Source: Thermoplasmata archaeon
Lineage (GTDB): Archaea; Thermoplasmatota; Thermoplasmata; Lutacidiplasmatales; UBA184
DNA length: 64,000 bases
Direction of reading: 5' to 3'
Assembly (NCBI GenBank): GCA_021817605.1
Contig: JAKAUN010000008.1
Span: 62,001 to 126,000, forward strand
The position numbers and the translations under genes are program-made. The notes under the pieces are model-generated. The model was not told where the DNA came from and made no database searches. It saw only the letters and a list, made by a program, of their open reading frames with translations. Positions 7,319-15,878 of the stretch are shown here, in pieces. Position 1 is the stretch's first letter, and every line of letters starts with the position of its first letter.

Positions 7319-8510
7319 CGGGGGAGGGCCCCTGACCGCGTTCTTTACCGCCCCCTCCCTCGCCTGGGGCCCCGGGGCGGTCGAGCAACTGAGCGGGCTC
7401 GGCGCCCGACGGGCGGCCGTGGTCGTCGACCCGGCGGTGGCGGGCCGGGAGGGACCGCTCCGGGCCGTCGAGGAGCTCGAGAAGGCGGGGGCGACCACCG
7501 AGCTCATCGGCGAGCTTCGTCACCCGCAGAGGGTCGCGAACGTCGGCGAGCTCGCCGAGCGGCTGCGTCGCTTCGGGCCGGACTGGATCGTGGCGATCGG
7601 CGGCGGCGCCACCCTGGACGCGGCGAAGGCGGCCCGCCTCTGGCTGGAGCAACCCGAGCTGCCCCTCGACCCTCCGCCCTCCGTCGTTCCGTTCCCTGAG
7701 GTGCCGACCTCGCACCTGGTCGCCATCCCCACGACCAGCGGCAGCGGAGCGGAGGCGAGCTGGACGTGCGACCTCCTCGCCGGCAACGGATCTCCCGTCG
7801 AACTCGCCCACCGCGCGCTGGTCCCCGACTGGGCTCTCCTCGATCCGGCGTTCGCCCAGGGCCTCCCTCCGGCCGAGCTGCGGTCCGGCGGACTCGCGAC
7901 CGCCGCCGTCGCAGCGGAGGCGTACGTCTCGGCCTGGTCGAATCCGTTCTCGGACGCCCTGGCGGTCGGGGCACTCACCGCCGTGGCGCGCAACCTCTCC
8001 CCGGCGCTCAAGTGGACCGACGAGCCCGAGGCGCGAGCGGCCCTCTACTACGCGGCGACCATGGCCGGCCTCGCCGCCTCCAACGCCCAGCGCGGGGTCG
8101 CGCACGCGCTCGCGCGGGCGCTCGAAGGTCCGAGCGGGGTTGCTTACGGCACGCTTCTCGGCCTGGTCGTTCCCACGGTCCTCGACTTCGACCGCCCGGC
8201 GGCACGCGAGAAGCTCGAGGCGCTCTCGTGGGCGCTTGCCACACCGGAGGAACCCTCCCACCCGGACCTCCCGAGCCGGCTGCGGCGGCTCGCCACGAGC
8301 GTGGGAGCCCCGCGGGACCTTGCCCAAGCGGGTGCGCCAATCGCCGAGCTGCGGAGCCGACGGGCCGAGCTCCTCGCGGCTGCGATGCGTTCGCCGGGGA
8401 CCGTCGCGAACCCGCGCGTTCCTACCGCCGAGGACCTCGCGGGTCTCCTCGACCAGCTTCTGGGAAGCACGCCAGCGTCGGGCGGGAGCCGCCTTCCCGC
8501 CTCCCGTTAG
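7272..8510 (+). CDS. Iron-containing alcohol dehydrogenase homologue lacking metal ligands
   Basis: The fold of group III alcohol dehydrogenases is clear: IVAIGGGATLDAAKA (NAD binding, about 107-120), IPTTSGSGAEAS (152-163), and the helical C-terminal domain with EAYVSAWSNPFSDALA. In the family an Asp and three His bind Fe or Zn. Here the DALTHAIEAY segment reads ATAAVAAEAY, so the Asp is Ala209 and the first His is Val213; His278 in GVAHALARAL is kept; the PHG His is Tyr292. Normal metal-dependent hydride transfer is therefore doubtful. The only standard start is TTG 7272, overlapping the Fur-like gene; the family's usual beginning is nearer LTAFFTAPS (residue 21). The stop overlaps that of the convergent PhoU gene. 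Confidence 0.78.
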   Translation: MQAPASGAGKGLPPRDGGGPLTAFFTAPSLAWGPGAVEQLSGLGARRAAVVVDPAVAGREGPLRAVEELEKAGATTELIGELRHPQRVANVGELAERLRRFGPDWIVAIGGGATLDAAKAARLWLEQPELPLDPPPSVVPFPEVPTSHLVAIPTTSGSGAEASWTCDLLAGNGSPVELAHRALVPDWALLDPAFAQGLPPAELRSGGLATAAVAAEAYVSAWSNPFSDALAVGALTAVARNLSPALKWTDEPEARAALYYAATMAGLAASNAQRGVAHALARALEGPSGVAYGTLLGLVVPTVLDFDRPAAREKLEALSWALATPEEPSHPDLPSRLRRLATSVGAPRDLAQAGAPIAELRSRRAELLAAAMRSPGTVANPRVPTAEDLAGLLDQLLGSTPASGGSRLPASR

Positions 8511-9586
8511 GTCGAGGCGGGGCCAGCCGCAGCGGGAACCCGCGACGACGGCTCGGGGGGCCGCTGCGGGGCCTCGACCGCACGGTTGATCGCGATCTCG
8601 GCGAGGTCGCTCGCATAGAACGCTGCCCGCTCCAGGCTCTCGAGGACGTAGGCGACCCCGACCGCGAGCCGGCCGCGCTTGGAGGCCAGCTCGCGAAGCA
8701 CGTGCGCTCGCTCTCGGGTGAGCTCCTCGGCGGCGTCGATGACCTCGTTCGCCTTGGCGATGTCCCGCGCGTCCAGGCTGTCGAGCGCGTCCGCGAGCGA
8801 GGCGGCGGCCCTCGCCGCCAGGCGATCGAGCTCGTCGACCAGCTTGGTGGGGGTCACTTCGCGCCCGAGGAGGTCGACCGTCTGGGCGATACGGACCGCA
8901 TGGTCGGCGATCCGCTCGAGGACTCGGGAGGCGAGCAGGTAGGTCGAGCACTCCGGAAGGGTGAGCTCGAGGGTCACGAGGATGCGGGCGTCTCGGAGCG
9001 CGCTCGTCACCTGCTTCTCGAGGAACCAGTGGAGCCGGTCGACCTCCCAGTCGCGCTCGACCACGTCCCGCGCGATCGAGCTCTCGCGCGTGCGGAACGC
9101 GGTCATGGCGTCGGCCTGCATCGCGCGCACCATCTGGTGCATCCGGCGGACGATGGACGGGATCGGCAGCGGATTCGCCCCCACAACATCCTGGAGGATG
9201 ACCGCCTCCGCGGTCTCTTCGAGGATCTCCGGCCCGATCATCCGCTGGGCGAAGCCGCGCACGACATGGCGCGTCCGCGCGCTCATCCGGCCGGGGGTGC
9301 GGACCTCGAGGAGCGGGTAGCCGGCGATGTACTCGGCGATGAGGCGGCGGAAGAGGTGCTCCTCCTCCATGTCGTTGGAGACCTCGACGACCCGGCGCTC
9401 GACCTCGGTCGTGCCCACGGGCTCGGGGAAGACCGCGAGCGAGCCGTCGGCTCGGGGCGTGAAGTAGAGGGAGTCACCGGCGCGCAGGCCCCGGGCGGTC
9501 ACCCAGTTCTTGGGCAGGGAGACGATGTAGGTCGACCCGCCGGTCTTCTGGATGCGACGCCCGTGGAACCCTCCGCTCTCGCGCAT
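8507..9586 (-). CDS. AbrB-PhoU fusion, archaeal phosphate-uptake regulator
   Basis: A 359-residue protein. Residues 10-55 (RRIQKTGGSTYIVSLPKNWV...LRAGDSLYF) form a SpoVT/AbrB swapped-hairpin DNA-binding domain; the rest consists of two PhoU-type three-helix repeats with acidic metal-binding motifs (about 85-190 and 205-320). This AbrB-PhoU arrangement is common in archaea, often beside pst genes, and is thought to regulate phosphate transport. No pst gene is in the window. The last 30 residues are Pro/Ala rich. A strong TATA element lies upstream with a short leader of about 9 bases. Confidence 0.9.
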   Translation of the reverse strand: MRESGGFHGRRIQKTGGSTYIVSLPKNWVTARGLRAGDSLYFTPRADGSLAVFPEPVGTTEVERRVVEVSNDMEEEHLFRRLIAEYIAGYPLLEVRTPGRMSARTRHVVRGFAQRMIGPEILEETAEAVILQDVVGANPLPIPSIVRRMHQMVRAMQADAMTAFRTRESSIARDVVERDWEVDRLHWFLEKQVTSALRDARILVTLELTLPECSTYLLASRVLERIADHAVRIAQTVDLLGREVTPTKLVDELDRLAARAAASLADALDSLDARDIAKANEVIDAAEELTRERAHVLRELASKRGRLAVGVAYVLESLERAAFYASDLAEIAINRAVEAPQRPPEPSSRVPAAAGPAST

Positions 9587-9618
9587 CGACGGCTCCCGTC
9601 GCGCGAGCTACGGCCATC

Positions 9619-9624
9619 TATATA
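9619..9624 (-). promoter_or_regulatory. TATA box of the AbrB-PhoU gene
   Basis: TATATA within CTATATAG, a self-complementary core. On the minus strand it predicts a start site near 9595, about 9 bases before ATG 9586. It is one of the few perfect TATA boxes in this GC-rich window. Confidence 0.7.
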
Positions 9625-9728
9625 GGTTCGAACACGACCCGCGGGCTCCTCGGCACGCCGGCTGCTGCGCCGCAGGTGCAGGCGACGGCAAGTAATAGTC
9701 CGGGCGCGGGTCCCCGCCGTCCGTCGGA

Positions 9729-11369
9729 ATGAGCGCGTCCCCCGGCCCGCGGTTTGGGTATCACGGTCGTCCTCGCCAGGCGCGCGAGGGCGAGTCGCTC
9801 CTCGCGTCGCTCGCCCGCCGGGGCTGGCCCTACCTCGTGCGCTCGATCCGCTACCACCGGCCGCGGGGACCGTACTGCGGGACCGGCGACTGCACCGGGT
9901 GTCTCGTGCGGGTCAACGGCCGGCCGAACGTGCGCGCCTGCCGCTACGTCCCCCGCGAGGGGGACCGGGTCGTATCGGAGAACTCCTGGCCGGGCCCAAG
10001 GTTCGACCTGTTCGGGGCGCTCGACCCCCTGTTGCCGCGGGGGATCGACACCCTGCGTGGGCTCCGCCGACCGGCGTTTGCCGCCGGTCTCTACCAGCGC
10101 GTCGTCCGCCGCCTCGCGGGCTTTGGCCGGGCGTCCCCGAGCTCGTTCCGCCTCCGCACGCCCGAGCCGCGGACCGTGGAGGCTCCCTGCGTCATCGTCG
10201 GGGCCGGAAGGAGCGGCCGGGCCGTGGCCGCGGGCCTCGTGCGGGAAGGCCTCCGTCCTCTGCTCGTCGAGCGGCGGCGGGGAGCTTTGGCGGTCGCCGG
10301 GGCCGATCTCCTCGGCGGAGTGACGGCCACGTTCCTCCCGCCCCCCTCGGCCCCGCCGACGGGCTTCTCCCTCCTCGCGTTCTCGGAGGAGGGCGGCGGC
10401 TACGTCCTCCGCACCCCGTCGGTCGTCGTCGCGACCGGCGGCTACGACGCCCCGCTGCTCTTCGAAGGATCCGACCGTCCCGGCGTCCTCTCGGGCGACC
10501 TCGCGCTCTCCGTCCCCGAACTGCCCGTAGAGCGGGCCGTGCTCGTCGGCGGATCGGCCCGGGCTCTCGAGCTTCTCCAGCGACTCGGACCGAAGGTCTG
10601 CGCGATCGTCGCACCCTCCGAGATCCACCCGCAGCTCGTCGCCCGGGCGATCGAGCTCGGCCTTCCGCTCTACCCGCGCTCGCGGCTCGTGCGGGCCCAC
10701 GGCCGCGCCCGCGTCCGCTCGGTCGTCCTCGCCCCCCGCGGCGACGGCGGCCGCTTCACCGTCCCGTGCGATGCTGTCGTCCTCGCCCACCGACGCCTGC
10801 CCAACGCGCAGCTCGGCTTCCAGGCCGGAGCGACGCGTCGCTGGAGAGGAGAGCCCGGGGCCTACTACCCCGTGCTCGGCGGGGACGGACGGACGAGCGT
10901 TCCCGGCCTCTGGTCGGTCGGCTCCGCCGCCCGCCCGGGCGGGGACGACGAGCAGAGAGTCGCCGCCACGGTCGCCGGCATCCTGGGGCGGGAGCCCGTC
11001 GCGGCCCCGGCCGCCGTCGAAGAACCGGACATCACCCCTCTTCTCGGCTACTACCGCGAGCTCCTCGCCGAGCGTCGTCACGGCAAATGGGTCCTGTGCC
11101 CGTGCGAGGACGTCCTCCTCACGGAGGTCGAGGAGGCCGTCCGTCGCGGCTACCGCGGCCTCGAGGTGATCAAGCGCTACACGGGAGTGGGCACCGGCCT
11201 CTGCCAGGGCCGCCTCTGCCTGCCGGACACGGTCCTCGTTCTCGCCGCGATCGAGGCCCGCGCACCGTCCTCGGTGGGCACGATCACCCAGCGCCCTCCT
11301 CTCGTCCCGACGCCTCTCGGGGCGCTGGCCGGGTTGCGCGACGAGTTCGCCGACGAGGTCGTCCCGTGA
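9729..11369 (+). CDS. Sarcosine oxidase alpha/proline dehydrogenase alpha-like subunit, with 2Fe-2S and NAD(P)/FAD domains
   Basis: A 546-residue multidomain electron-transfer subunit. An N-terminal Fer2_4-type 2Fe-2S domain (YCGTGDCTGCLVRVNG, then RACRYVP) is followed by a pyridine-nucleotide-disulfide oxidoreductase core (CVIVGAGRSGRAVAAGL; VVVATGGYDAP; a second nucleotide fold AVLVGGSARALELL), then a C-terminal BFD-like module (WVLCPCEDVLLTEVEEA ... GLCQGRLC) that binds another 2Fe-2S or zinc. The same order occurs in heterotetrameric sarcosine oxidase alpha, HcnB and archaeal dye-linked proline dehydrogenase alpha. It overlaps the catalytic flavoprotein gene by GTGA, so the two are translationally coupled. 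It should pass electrons from that subunit; the natural acceptor is unknown. Confidence 0.85.
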   Translation: MSASPGPRFGYHGRPRQAREGESLLASLARRGWPYLVRSIRYHRPRGPYCGTGDCTGCLVRVNGRPNVRACRYVPREGDRVVSENSWPGPRFDLFGALDPLLPRGIDTLRGLRRPAFAAGLYQRVVRRLAGFGRASPSSFRLRTPEPRTVEAPCVIVGAGRSGRAVAAGLVREGLRPLLVERRRGALAVAGADLLGGVTATFLPPPSAPPTGFSLLAFSEEGGGYVLRTPSVVVATGGYDAPLLFEGSDRPGVLSGDLALSVPELPVERAVLVGGSARALELLQRLGPKVCAIVAPSEIHPQLVARAIELGLPLYPRSRLVRAHGRARVRSVVLAPRGDGGRFTVPCDAVVLAHRRLPNAQLGFQAGATRRWRGEPGAYYPVLGGDGRTSVPGLWSVGSAARPGGDDEQRVAATVAGILGREPVAAPAAVEEPDITPLLGYYRELLAERRHGKWVLCPCEDVLLTEVEEAVRRGYRGLEVIKRYTGVGTGLCQGRLCLPDTVLVLAAIEARAPSSVGTITQRPPLVPTPLGALAGLRDEFADEVVP

Positions 11370-12529
11370 CGCTGGCCCGGAGCGACTACGGCGCCGTGAT
11401 CGTCGGCGCGGGGATCGTGGGGCTCTTTACCGCCTACCATCTCGCACGCGCCGGCGCCGGCCCGATCCTGGTCGTCGACCGAGGGTTCCTCTCCTCCGGC
11501 GGGTCCGGCCGCAACGGGGGCGGGGTCCGCCAGCAGTGGGCGACGCGCTCCACGATCCGCCTCGCCCGCGAGTCGGTTTCCGCCTTCCGCAGGTTCTCCT
11601 CCGAGTTCGGCTACAACATCTGGTTCCGCCAGGGAGGCTACGTCTTCCTCGCCGAGGGGCCTGGCGAGCTGGAACGTCTCCGCAGCATCCACGACGTGGT
11701 CCGTTCCGAAGGGCTGCCGTCGCGGATGCTCTCGGCCGAGGAGGTCGGGAGGTACGTCGACGGGATCGCCCCGGGAGCGGTGGTCGGCGGCTCCTACCTC
11801 GCCTCGGACGGGACCGTCTACCCGTTCCCGGCGGTCTGGGGGCTCTTTGAGGCGGCGCGCGCGCTCGGGGTCGAGGTGGCCCTCGGCACCGAGGCGCTCG
11901 GGCTCATAGTCCGCGACGCCCGCGTCGCCGGCATCGCCACCTCGGAGGGAAACGCCGCCACGCCCGTGGTCGTGAACGCGGCAGGCGGCTGGTCGGCGGA
12001 GTTCTCCCAGCGGGCCGGGCTCGCCGTGCCGAACGTCCCCTCGCGCCACGAGATCCTGGCGACCGAGCCGACCAAGCCGTTCCTCGACCCGATGGTCGTG
12101 CGGGCCTCCGACGGGCTCTACTTCAGCCAGACGATGCGCGGCGAGCTCGTCGGCGGGCTTTCGGTCCCCCACGTCCCGGGAACGGCGCGCGGGGTCCCGA
12201 GCTCCCCCCGCTTCCTGACCGCGATGGCCCGCGCCCTGGTCGATCTGCTTCCCCGTCTCGCGGGCCTCGGCGTCCTGCGCGCATGGACCGGCTACTACGA
12301 CGACACGCCGGACGGCCTTCCGGTCCTGGGCGAGGATCCGAGGCTTCCCGGCTTCGTCCACGCGAACGGCTTCGGCGGCCACGGCTTCATGCTCGCCCCG
12401 GCGAGCAGCCGCCGCGTCGCGGCGGTGGTCCTCGGCGAGCCGATCGAGCCGGCCGTCCGAGAGTTCTCCATCGACCGGTTCTTGTCGCCGGCCCGGACCG
12501 CGCATACGGAGACGCTCCAGCTCGGCTGA
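11366..12529 (+). CDS. FAD-dependent amine/imino-acid dehydrogenase (SoxB/DAO family)
   Basis: 387 residues from GTG 11366, overlapping the alpha-subunit stop (GTGA). The N-terminus DYGAVIVGAGIVGLFTAYHLARAG is a classical FAD-binding fold. The stretch SGGSGRNGGGVRQQW and the C-terminal GYYDDTPDGLPVLGED with GFGGHGFMLAPASS are typical of glycine oxidase, sarcosine oxidase beta and proline dehydrogenase beta. It should be the catalytic subunit of the two-gene enzyme. The substrate is probably a secondary amine or imino acid (sarcosine, proline or a relative). Length is normal and no transmembrane segment is visible. Confidence 0.88.
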   Translation: MTLARSDYGAVIVGAGIVGLFTAYHLARAGAGPILVVDRGFLSSGGSGRNGGGVRQQWATRSTIRLARESVSAFRRFSSEFGYNIWFRQGGYVFLAEGPGELERLRSIHDVVRSEGLPSRMLSAEEVGRYVDGIAPGAVVGGSYLASDGTVYPFPAVWGLFEAARALGVEVALGTEALGLIVRDARVAGIATSEGNAATPVVVNAAGGWSAEFSQRAGLAVPNVPSRHEILATEPTKPFLDPMVVRASDGLYFSQTMRGELVGGLSVPHVPGTARGVPSSPRFLTAMARALVDLLPRLAGLGVLRAWTGYYDDTPDGLPVLGEDPRLPGFVHANGFGGHGFMLAPASSRRVAAVVLGEPIEPAVREFSIDRFLSPARTAHTETLQLG

Positions 12530-12553
12530 CGCGCCGGCTCGTCCGCCATCGTA

Positions 12554-13936
12554 TTGACCTTCGGCCCCGGTTCACCGTTCGTGATCGGACGGTTCCCGTG
12601 GGACCCGTTCCCCCCGGGAGAGCCGGAGCCGAAGGGCCCGGATCCGGTCCACGCGGCCCTCTACCGGGCCGCGGTCGCCGGCGCCGACGCCTACCGCGCG
12701 GTCCGCGCCGCCGTCCGACGCGAGCGCGGCGTGCTCCGCGTGGGCAACCGGTTCGTCCCGGACGGGCGGTACCGTCAGGTCGGGTTCGTCGCTCTCGGCC
12801 ACGCCGCCGCCTCGATGGCGCTGGCCGCCCTGGACGCTCTCGGCGACCGCCTGACCCAGGGGTTCGTGGCCGGGCCCGAAGCGCCTCCCGCCTACCTTCC
12901 GTTCCGCTCCGTCGTGGTGCCGGACGGATGGGGGGGCAGTACGAGCGCTACGACGACGCTCGAGGCAACGCGAGAGATCGCCCTCGACCTGGAGGAGACC
13001 GACCTCCTCCTCGTCCTGCTCTCGCCGGGAGCGCTACGATCTACGCTCGTCGCGCCGGCGACCATGACTCCGGAGGAGTTCGCACGGTCGCTGCGCGGGG
13101 CCCACGAGCACGGGGCGACCGGGCCGGAGGTCCTCTCGCTCGCCCGCGTCGCCGGCGGCGGAGGCGTCGGTGGGAGGCTTCTTCCCCCGACAACCCGCTG
13201 TGACGTCCAGACCTTGCTGGTCGACCGGGGCGAGGGCCCCCGACTGCTCGGTGGCGGCCCGACCGTCCCGCTCGAGCCGGGGGAACCGAGAGCCGCCGGC
13301 GAGCTCCTCGCCCGCCTCGGGCTCGAGCGCAGCCTCGACCTCACAGCGGTCGGGGGGACGGAGGCGCCGCTCGCCTCCCTTCCCGCGACCGGGAGCGCCG
13401 GCCGACCCGTTCTGGTCGCCGGACCGTCCGACGCCCTACGCGGCGTGACCGACCTGGCCTTCGACAAGGGCTGGACCACGAGGGTCGGCTTCCTCCTCCT
13501 CAAGGACCGACCCGAGGAGGCGGCGGACCGGCTCCTCGGGAAGTTCGACGAGCTTCTCGGCGACACGCGGGCCGATCCGCCCGCGCGCTCCAAGGGCCTG
13601 GTCGTGGCGGCGATGGCGACCCTGGATGCGCCCGAAGCCGTGGGGGAGGAGGCGGCCTGCCGGCGCTTCCTCGAGCAGGCGCGGAACCGGTTGCGCCGTC
13701 GGGAGCAGAGCGTCGGGATCTACCGCACGGTAGGCCCGATCGGGTCGAAGGAGGGGAACGAGACCCTCGGCGGCGCGGTCGTCGGCGCGTCGACCGACCC
13801 GGAGGCCCGCGGGTCCTCCGGCGACGCGCGGGGGCTCCGCATGCGGCCCGGGATCACGGATGTCGGCCTCGTACTCGTCGCGGTCGCCCCGTCCGGGGCG
13901 GCGTCGACGGGAGCGAGCCGTCGCGCTAGCGACTAG
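12554..13936 (+). CDS. Glycerate 2-kinase-like (MOFRL/GckA fold) protein with altered motifs
   Basis: 460 residues from TTG 12554, or from GTG 12581. The N-terminal half follows the DUF4147/glycerate kinase pattern: a helix with RAVRAAVRRERG, LRVGNRFV, VGFVALGHAAASMALAALDAL, VVVPDGWGG, then LLLVLLSPGALRSTLVAPATMTPEEF. In active enzymes the last segment contains SGGGSAL; here it is SPGALRS, and the C-terminal GGET and GTDG-type motifs are not recognisable. It lies 24 bases after the flavoenzyme pair and is probably co-transcribed. Either the substrate differs from glycerate or kinase activity is lost. Only the fold assignment is reasonably supported. Confidence 0.55.
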   Translation: MTFGPGSPFVIGRFPWDPFPPGEPEPKGPDPVHAALYRAAVAGADAYRAVRAAVRRERGVLRVGNRFVPDGRYRQVGFVALGHAAASMALAALDALGDRLTQGFVAGPEAPPAYLPFRSVVVPDGWGGSTSATTTLEATREIALDLEETDLLLVLLSPGALRSTLVAPATMTPEEFARSLRGAHEHGATGPEVLSLARVAGGGGVGGRLLPPTTRCDVQTLLVDRGEGPRLLGGGPTVPLEPGEPRAAGELLARLGLERSLDLTAVGGTEAPLASLPATGSAGRPVLVAGPSDALRGVTDLAFDKGWTTRVGFLLLKDRPEEAADRLLGKFDELLGDTRADPPARSKGLVVAAMATLDAPEAVGEEAACRRFLEQARNRLRRREQSVGIYRTVGPIGSKEGNETLGGAVVGASTDPEARGSSGDARGLRMRPGITDVGLVLVAVAPSGAASTGASRRASD

Positions 13937-14550
13937 CCGTTCCGGCCGCCGGTCGTCCCTTCACCTGCGGGCTCCTCCGCCGCCTCGAAATGGCGCTTGA
14001 GCGCCATGTACTCGGCGAAGGAGATCTGGCGGCGGGCGCGGACCGCACCGGCTTGGCGCAGCGAGGCGATCTGGTAAAGACGCAAGAGTTCGGGGACCGG
14101 TCGCGCGGCCGGCAGGCCGCGCTCCGCGGGTGCCGGGGCGACGTGCGCTGAAGGCGCGCTTGGCGGTGGCGCCCCGGTACGGGCGGTAGGCAGGGCGACC
14201 GGCGTGGAGGGCAGGCTCGCTGCGAGCAGGGCATGCTCGTGCTCGGTGATCTCGCCCTCCTCACGGAGCAGGTCGATGAGCTCGCGCTGGCGCGGCCGGT
14301 AAGCTTCGACGAGCTCGACAAGAGGGCGGTCGGCGCGTGCCGGAGCGGGCGGGGAGGGGGCCGGGCCCGCGAGGCGGTCGAGCTCGCGGGAAAGCTCCTC
14401 GAGGGCAGCCGACAGTTCCGAGAGCTCCGGCAGGACCCCGTCGGCTCCGGGCTCGAGCCGAGCGGTGAGACGCACGACCCCGCGCGAGGTCTCCGACGGA
14501 CCCAGCGGACGCTCGACGGAAAGCTCGATCTCCCGCTTGCGGGCTGGCAC
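13933..14550 (-). CDS. Hypothetical helical protein
   Basis: I do not recognise this 205-residue protein. It has an N-terminal charged segment, an acidic helical stretch (ELSELSAALEELSRELDRL, about 42-60) likely to form a coiled coil, a Pro/Ala-rich linker around 125-150, and a C-terminal helical region (VPELLRLYQIASLRQAG, then ISFAEYMALKRHFE). The same DNA read in another frame gives Ser/Pro/Arg-rich shadow protein, so this frame is preferred. Its stop overlaps that of the convergent glycerate-kinase-like gene by 4 bases. No membrane segment. Confidence 0.65.
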   Translation of the reverse strand: MPARKREIELSVERPLGPSETSRGVVRLTARLEPGADGVLPELSELSAALEELSRELDRLAGPAPSPPAPARADRPLVELVEAYRPRQRELIDLLREEGEITEHEHALLAASLPSTPVALPTARTGAPPPSAPSAHVAPAPAERGLPAARPVPELLRLYQIASLRQAGAVRARRQISFAEYMALKRHFEAAEEPAGEGTTGGRNG

Positions 14551-14636
14551 GCCGGTCCACGACCGCCCGTGCGAGAAAACGTACGCCGCCGCGGCACGGT
14601 GACCGCGAAGCGTGTAGCCCCCGTCGAGTTACCTCA

Positions 14637-14658
14637 TACCATCAGATTTAATGTGGTA
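14637..14658. promoter_or_regulatory. Inverted repeat upstream of the hxlR TATA box
   Basis: TACCA (14637-14641) and TGGTA (14654-14658), with a 12-base AT-rich spacer, end one base before the TATA element of the HxlR-type gene. The position covers the BRE region. It could be an autoregulatory operator; the arms are short. Confidence 0.4.
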
Positions 14659-14659
14659 A

Positions 14660-14667
14660 GTATATAT
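14660..14667 (+). promoter_or_regulatory. TATA box of the HxlR-type regulator
   Basis: GTATATAT is centred 29 bases upstream of ATG 14693, predicting a leaderless or nearly leaderless transcript. Confidence 0.7.
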
Positions 14668-14692
14668 CCCTCCGTCGTTTCCTCCGGGGACG

Positions 14693-15187
14693 ATGGGGGC
14701 AATATCTTTGACTCGGTCGGGGAGGGAGACCGGTCCCGTGGGAAGCGGAGCCGGGACGTGTGACGACACCAGCGGGCGCGAGATCTGCCCGGTGCTTGCG
14801 GCGGTCGGGGTGATCGGGACCGAGTGGCGGCTCGCGATCGTGCACCGGCTGCTCGACGGTCCGCAACGCTTCAGCGAGATCCTCCGCTCGAACCCGCGCC
14901 TCAACGCCAAGACGCTGAGCGCGACGCTCAAGTTCCTCGAGTCGCAGGGAGTGGTCTCCCGCAGCGTGGTCAGCACCCGTCCGTTCTCGGTCGTCTACTC
15001 GCTCACGGAGATGGGCCTCGGCCTCGCGCCTGCGGCTCGGGAGCTTAGGCAGTGGGGCGAGCGCTGGCTCCTTCCGCGGCGGCAGGCCGCGCTCCGAGGG
15101 AGCGGACCGCTTCGCCGACCGCCGGTGATCGAGGGCGAGCTCCCGCGCGTGGTCCTCGCCGAGCCGGACGCGGGGCCGAAGCCCTAG
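14693..15187 (+). CDS. HxlR-family winged-helix transcriptional regulator
   Basis: 164 residues. The HxlR/DUF24 domain covers about residues 30-125: EICPVLAAVGVIGTEWRLAIV (conserved Cys at the start), RFSEILRSNPRLNAKTLSATLKFLESQGVVSRSV (recognition helix and wing) and VVYSLTEMGLGLAPAARELRQWGERW. Family members are dimeric sensors of redox state, aldehydes or quinones, and the conserved Cys is often the sensor. A strong TATA box and a small inverted repeat lie upstream. The tail after residue 125 is basic and probably disordered. The target is unknown, with autoregulation plausible. Confidence 0.9.
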   Translation: MGAISLTRSGRETGPVGSGAGTCDDTSGREICPVLAAVGVIGTEWRLAIVHRLLDGPQRFSEILRSNPRLNAKTLSATLKFLESQGVVSRSVVSTRPFSVVYSLTEMGLGLAPAARELRQWGERWLLPRRQAALRGSGPLRRPPVIEGELPRVVLAEPDAGPKP

Positions 15188-15878
15188 GCCGCTCGGGCGG
15201 CTCCCGCCCCTCCGGGGGCGCAACGCCCCTCGCCGAACCGTTTCACGACCTCCCCGTCCGGGGTTCAAGTAGCTCGGCGCGCGTCGTTTCCCTGCAACCA
15301 CCCCAGGGAAGGCTCCCTAACATCGCCGAAGGGGACGACACCGCGTCCCGGGCGTGCGGGGCGCCTTCCCACCCCGCGCCTTTCAGTTTTCAACCTCCCC
15401 TCAAGGGACGAGCTTCGGGACGTTCTTCCTCGGCCCGTGTTGAAGGGCCGACCGTCGTCCCCGTGGCCTCCCGCTCCGCCCGACCCCATGGTCCGTCGTG
15501 AGCTTCTGGCCGTCTCCGACGTCTCGACCCAGGACCGCCGGAACCGTGCACCGGACCCGCCGCAGCGAGCCTCGAGCCCGCCCCGCGCGTCCCGTGCCCT
15601 CGGTTCGAACCGTCCGACGTGCGGCGCCGCCTAGGAGGCGAACGGGTCCCTCCGGGCCGCCGATCGTGAGCGGACGCCCGGCCGCTTCTGCCGGTCGTCC
15701 TGACCCCGATCCGGGCGCACCGCCGCCGCCGGACCCTTTCCCGGCGACCGCCGGTTTTCGTTGACCTGGGCTCCGCGGCCCACCGGCCGCGGGAGCGGGT
15801 CCCAGGGGGCGGGTCCGACCCGGAAGCCGTCGGATCCCTCCGCCGAGCCGACCCCGCCGCCCGCCCGCGCGCGGGGAG
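15188..15878. other. 691-bp gap without a recognisable gene
   Basis: No frame on either strand has normal protein composition or a known domain, and no tRNA, SRP or RNase P core is visible. The stretch contains a perfect GGTTCGAACC palindrome near 15602, but its flanks do not pair as a tRNA T arm. It is GC-rich, like its surroundings. It may hold a long leader for the ATPase operon or an unknown RNA. Confidence 0.45.

Noticed and set aside
15590..15625. GGTTCGAACC as a tRNA T loop
   Set aside because: The flanking bases do not form a T stem and there is no acceptor or anticodon arm within range.
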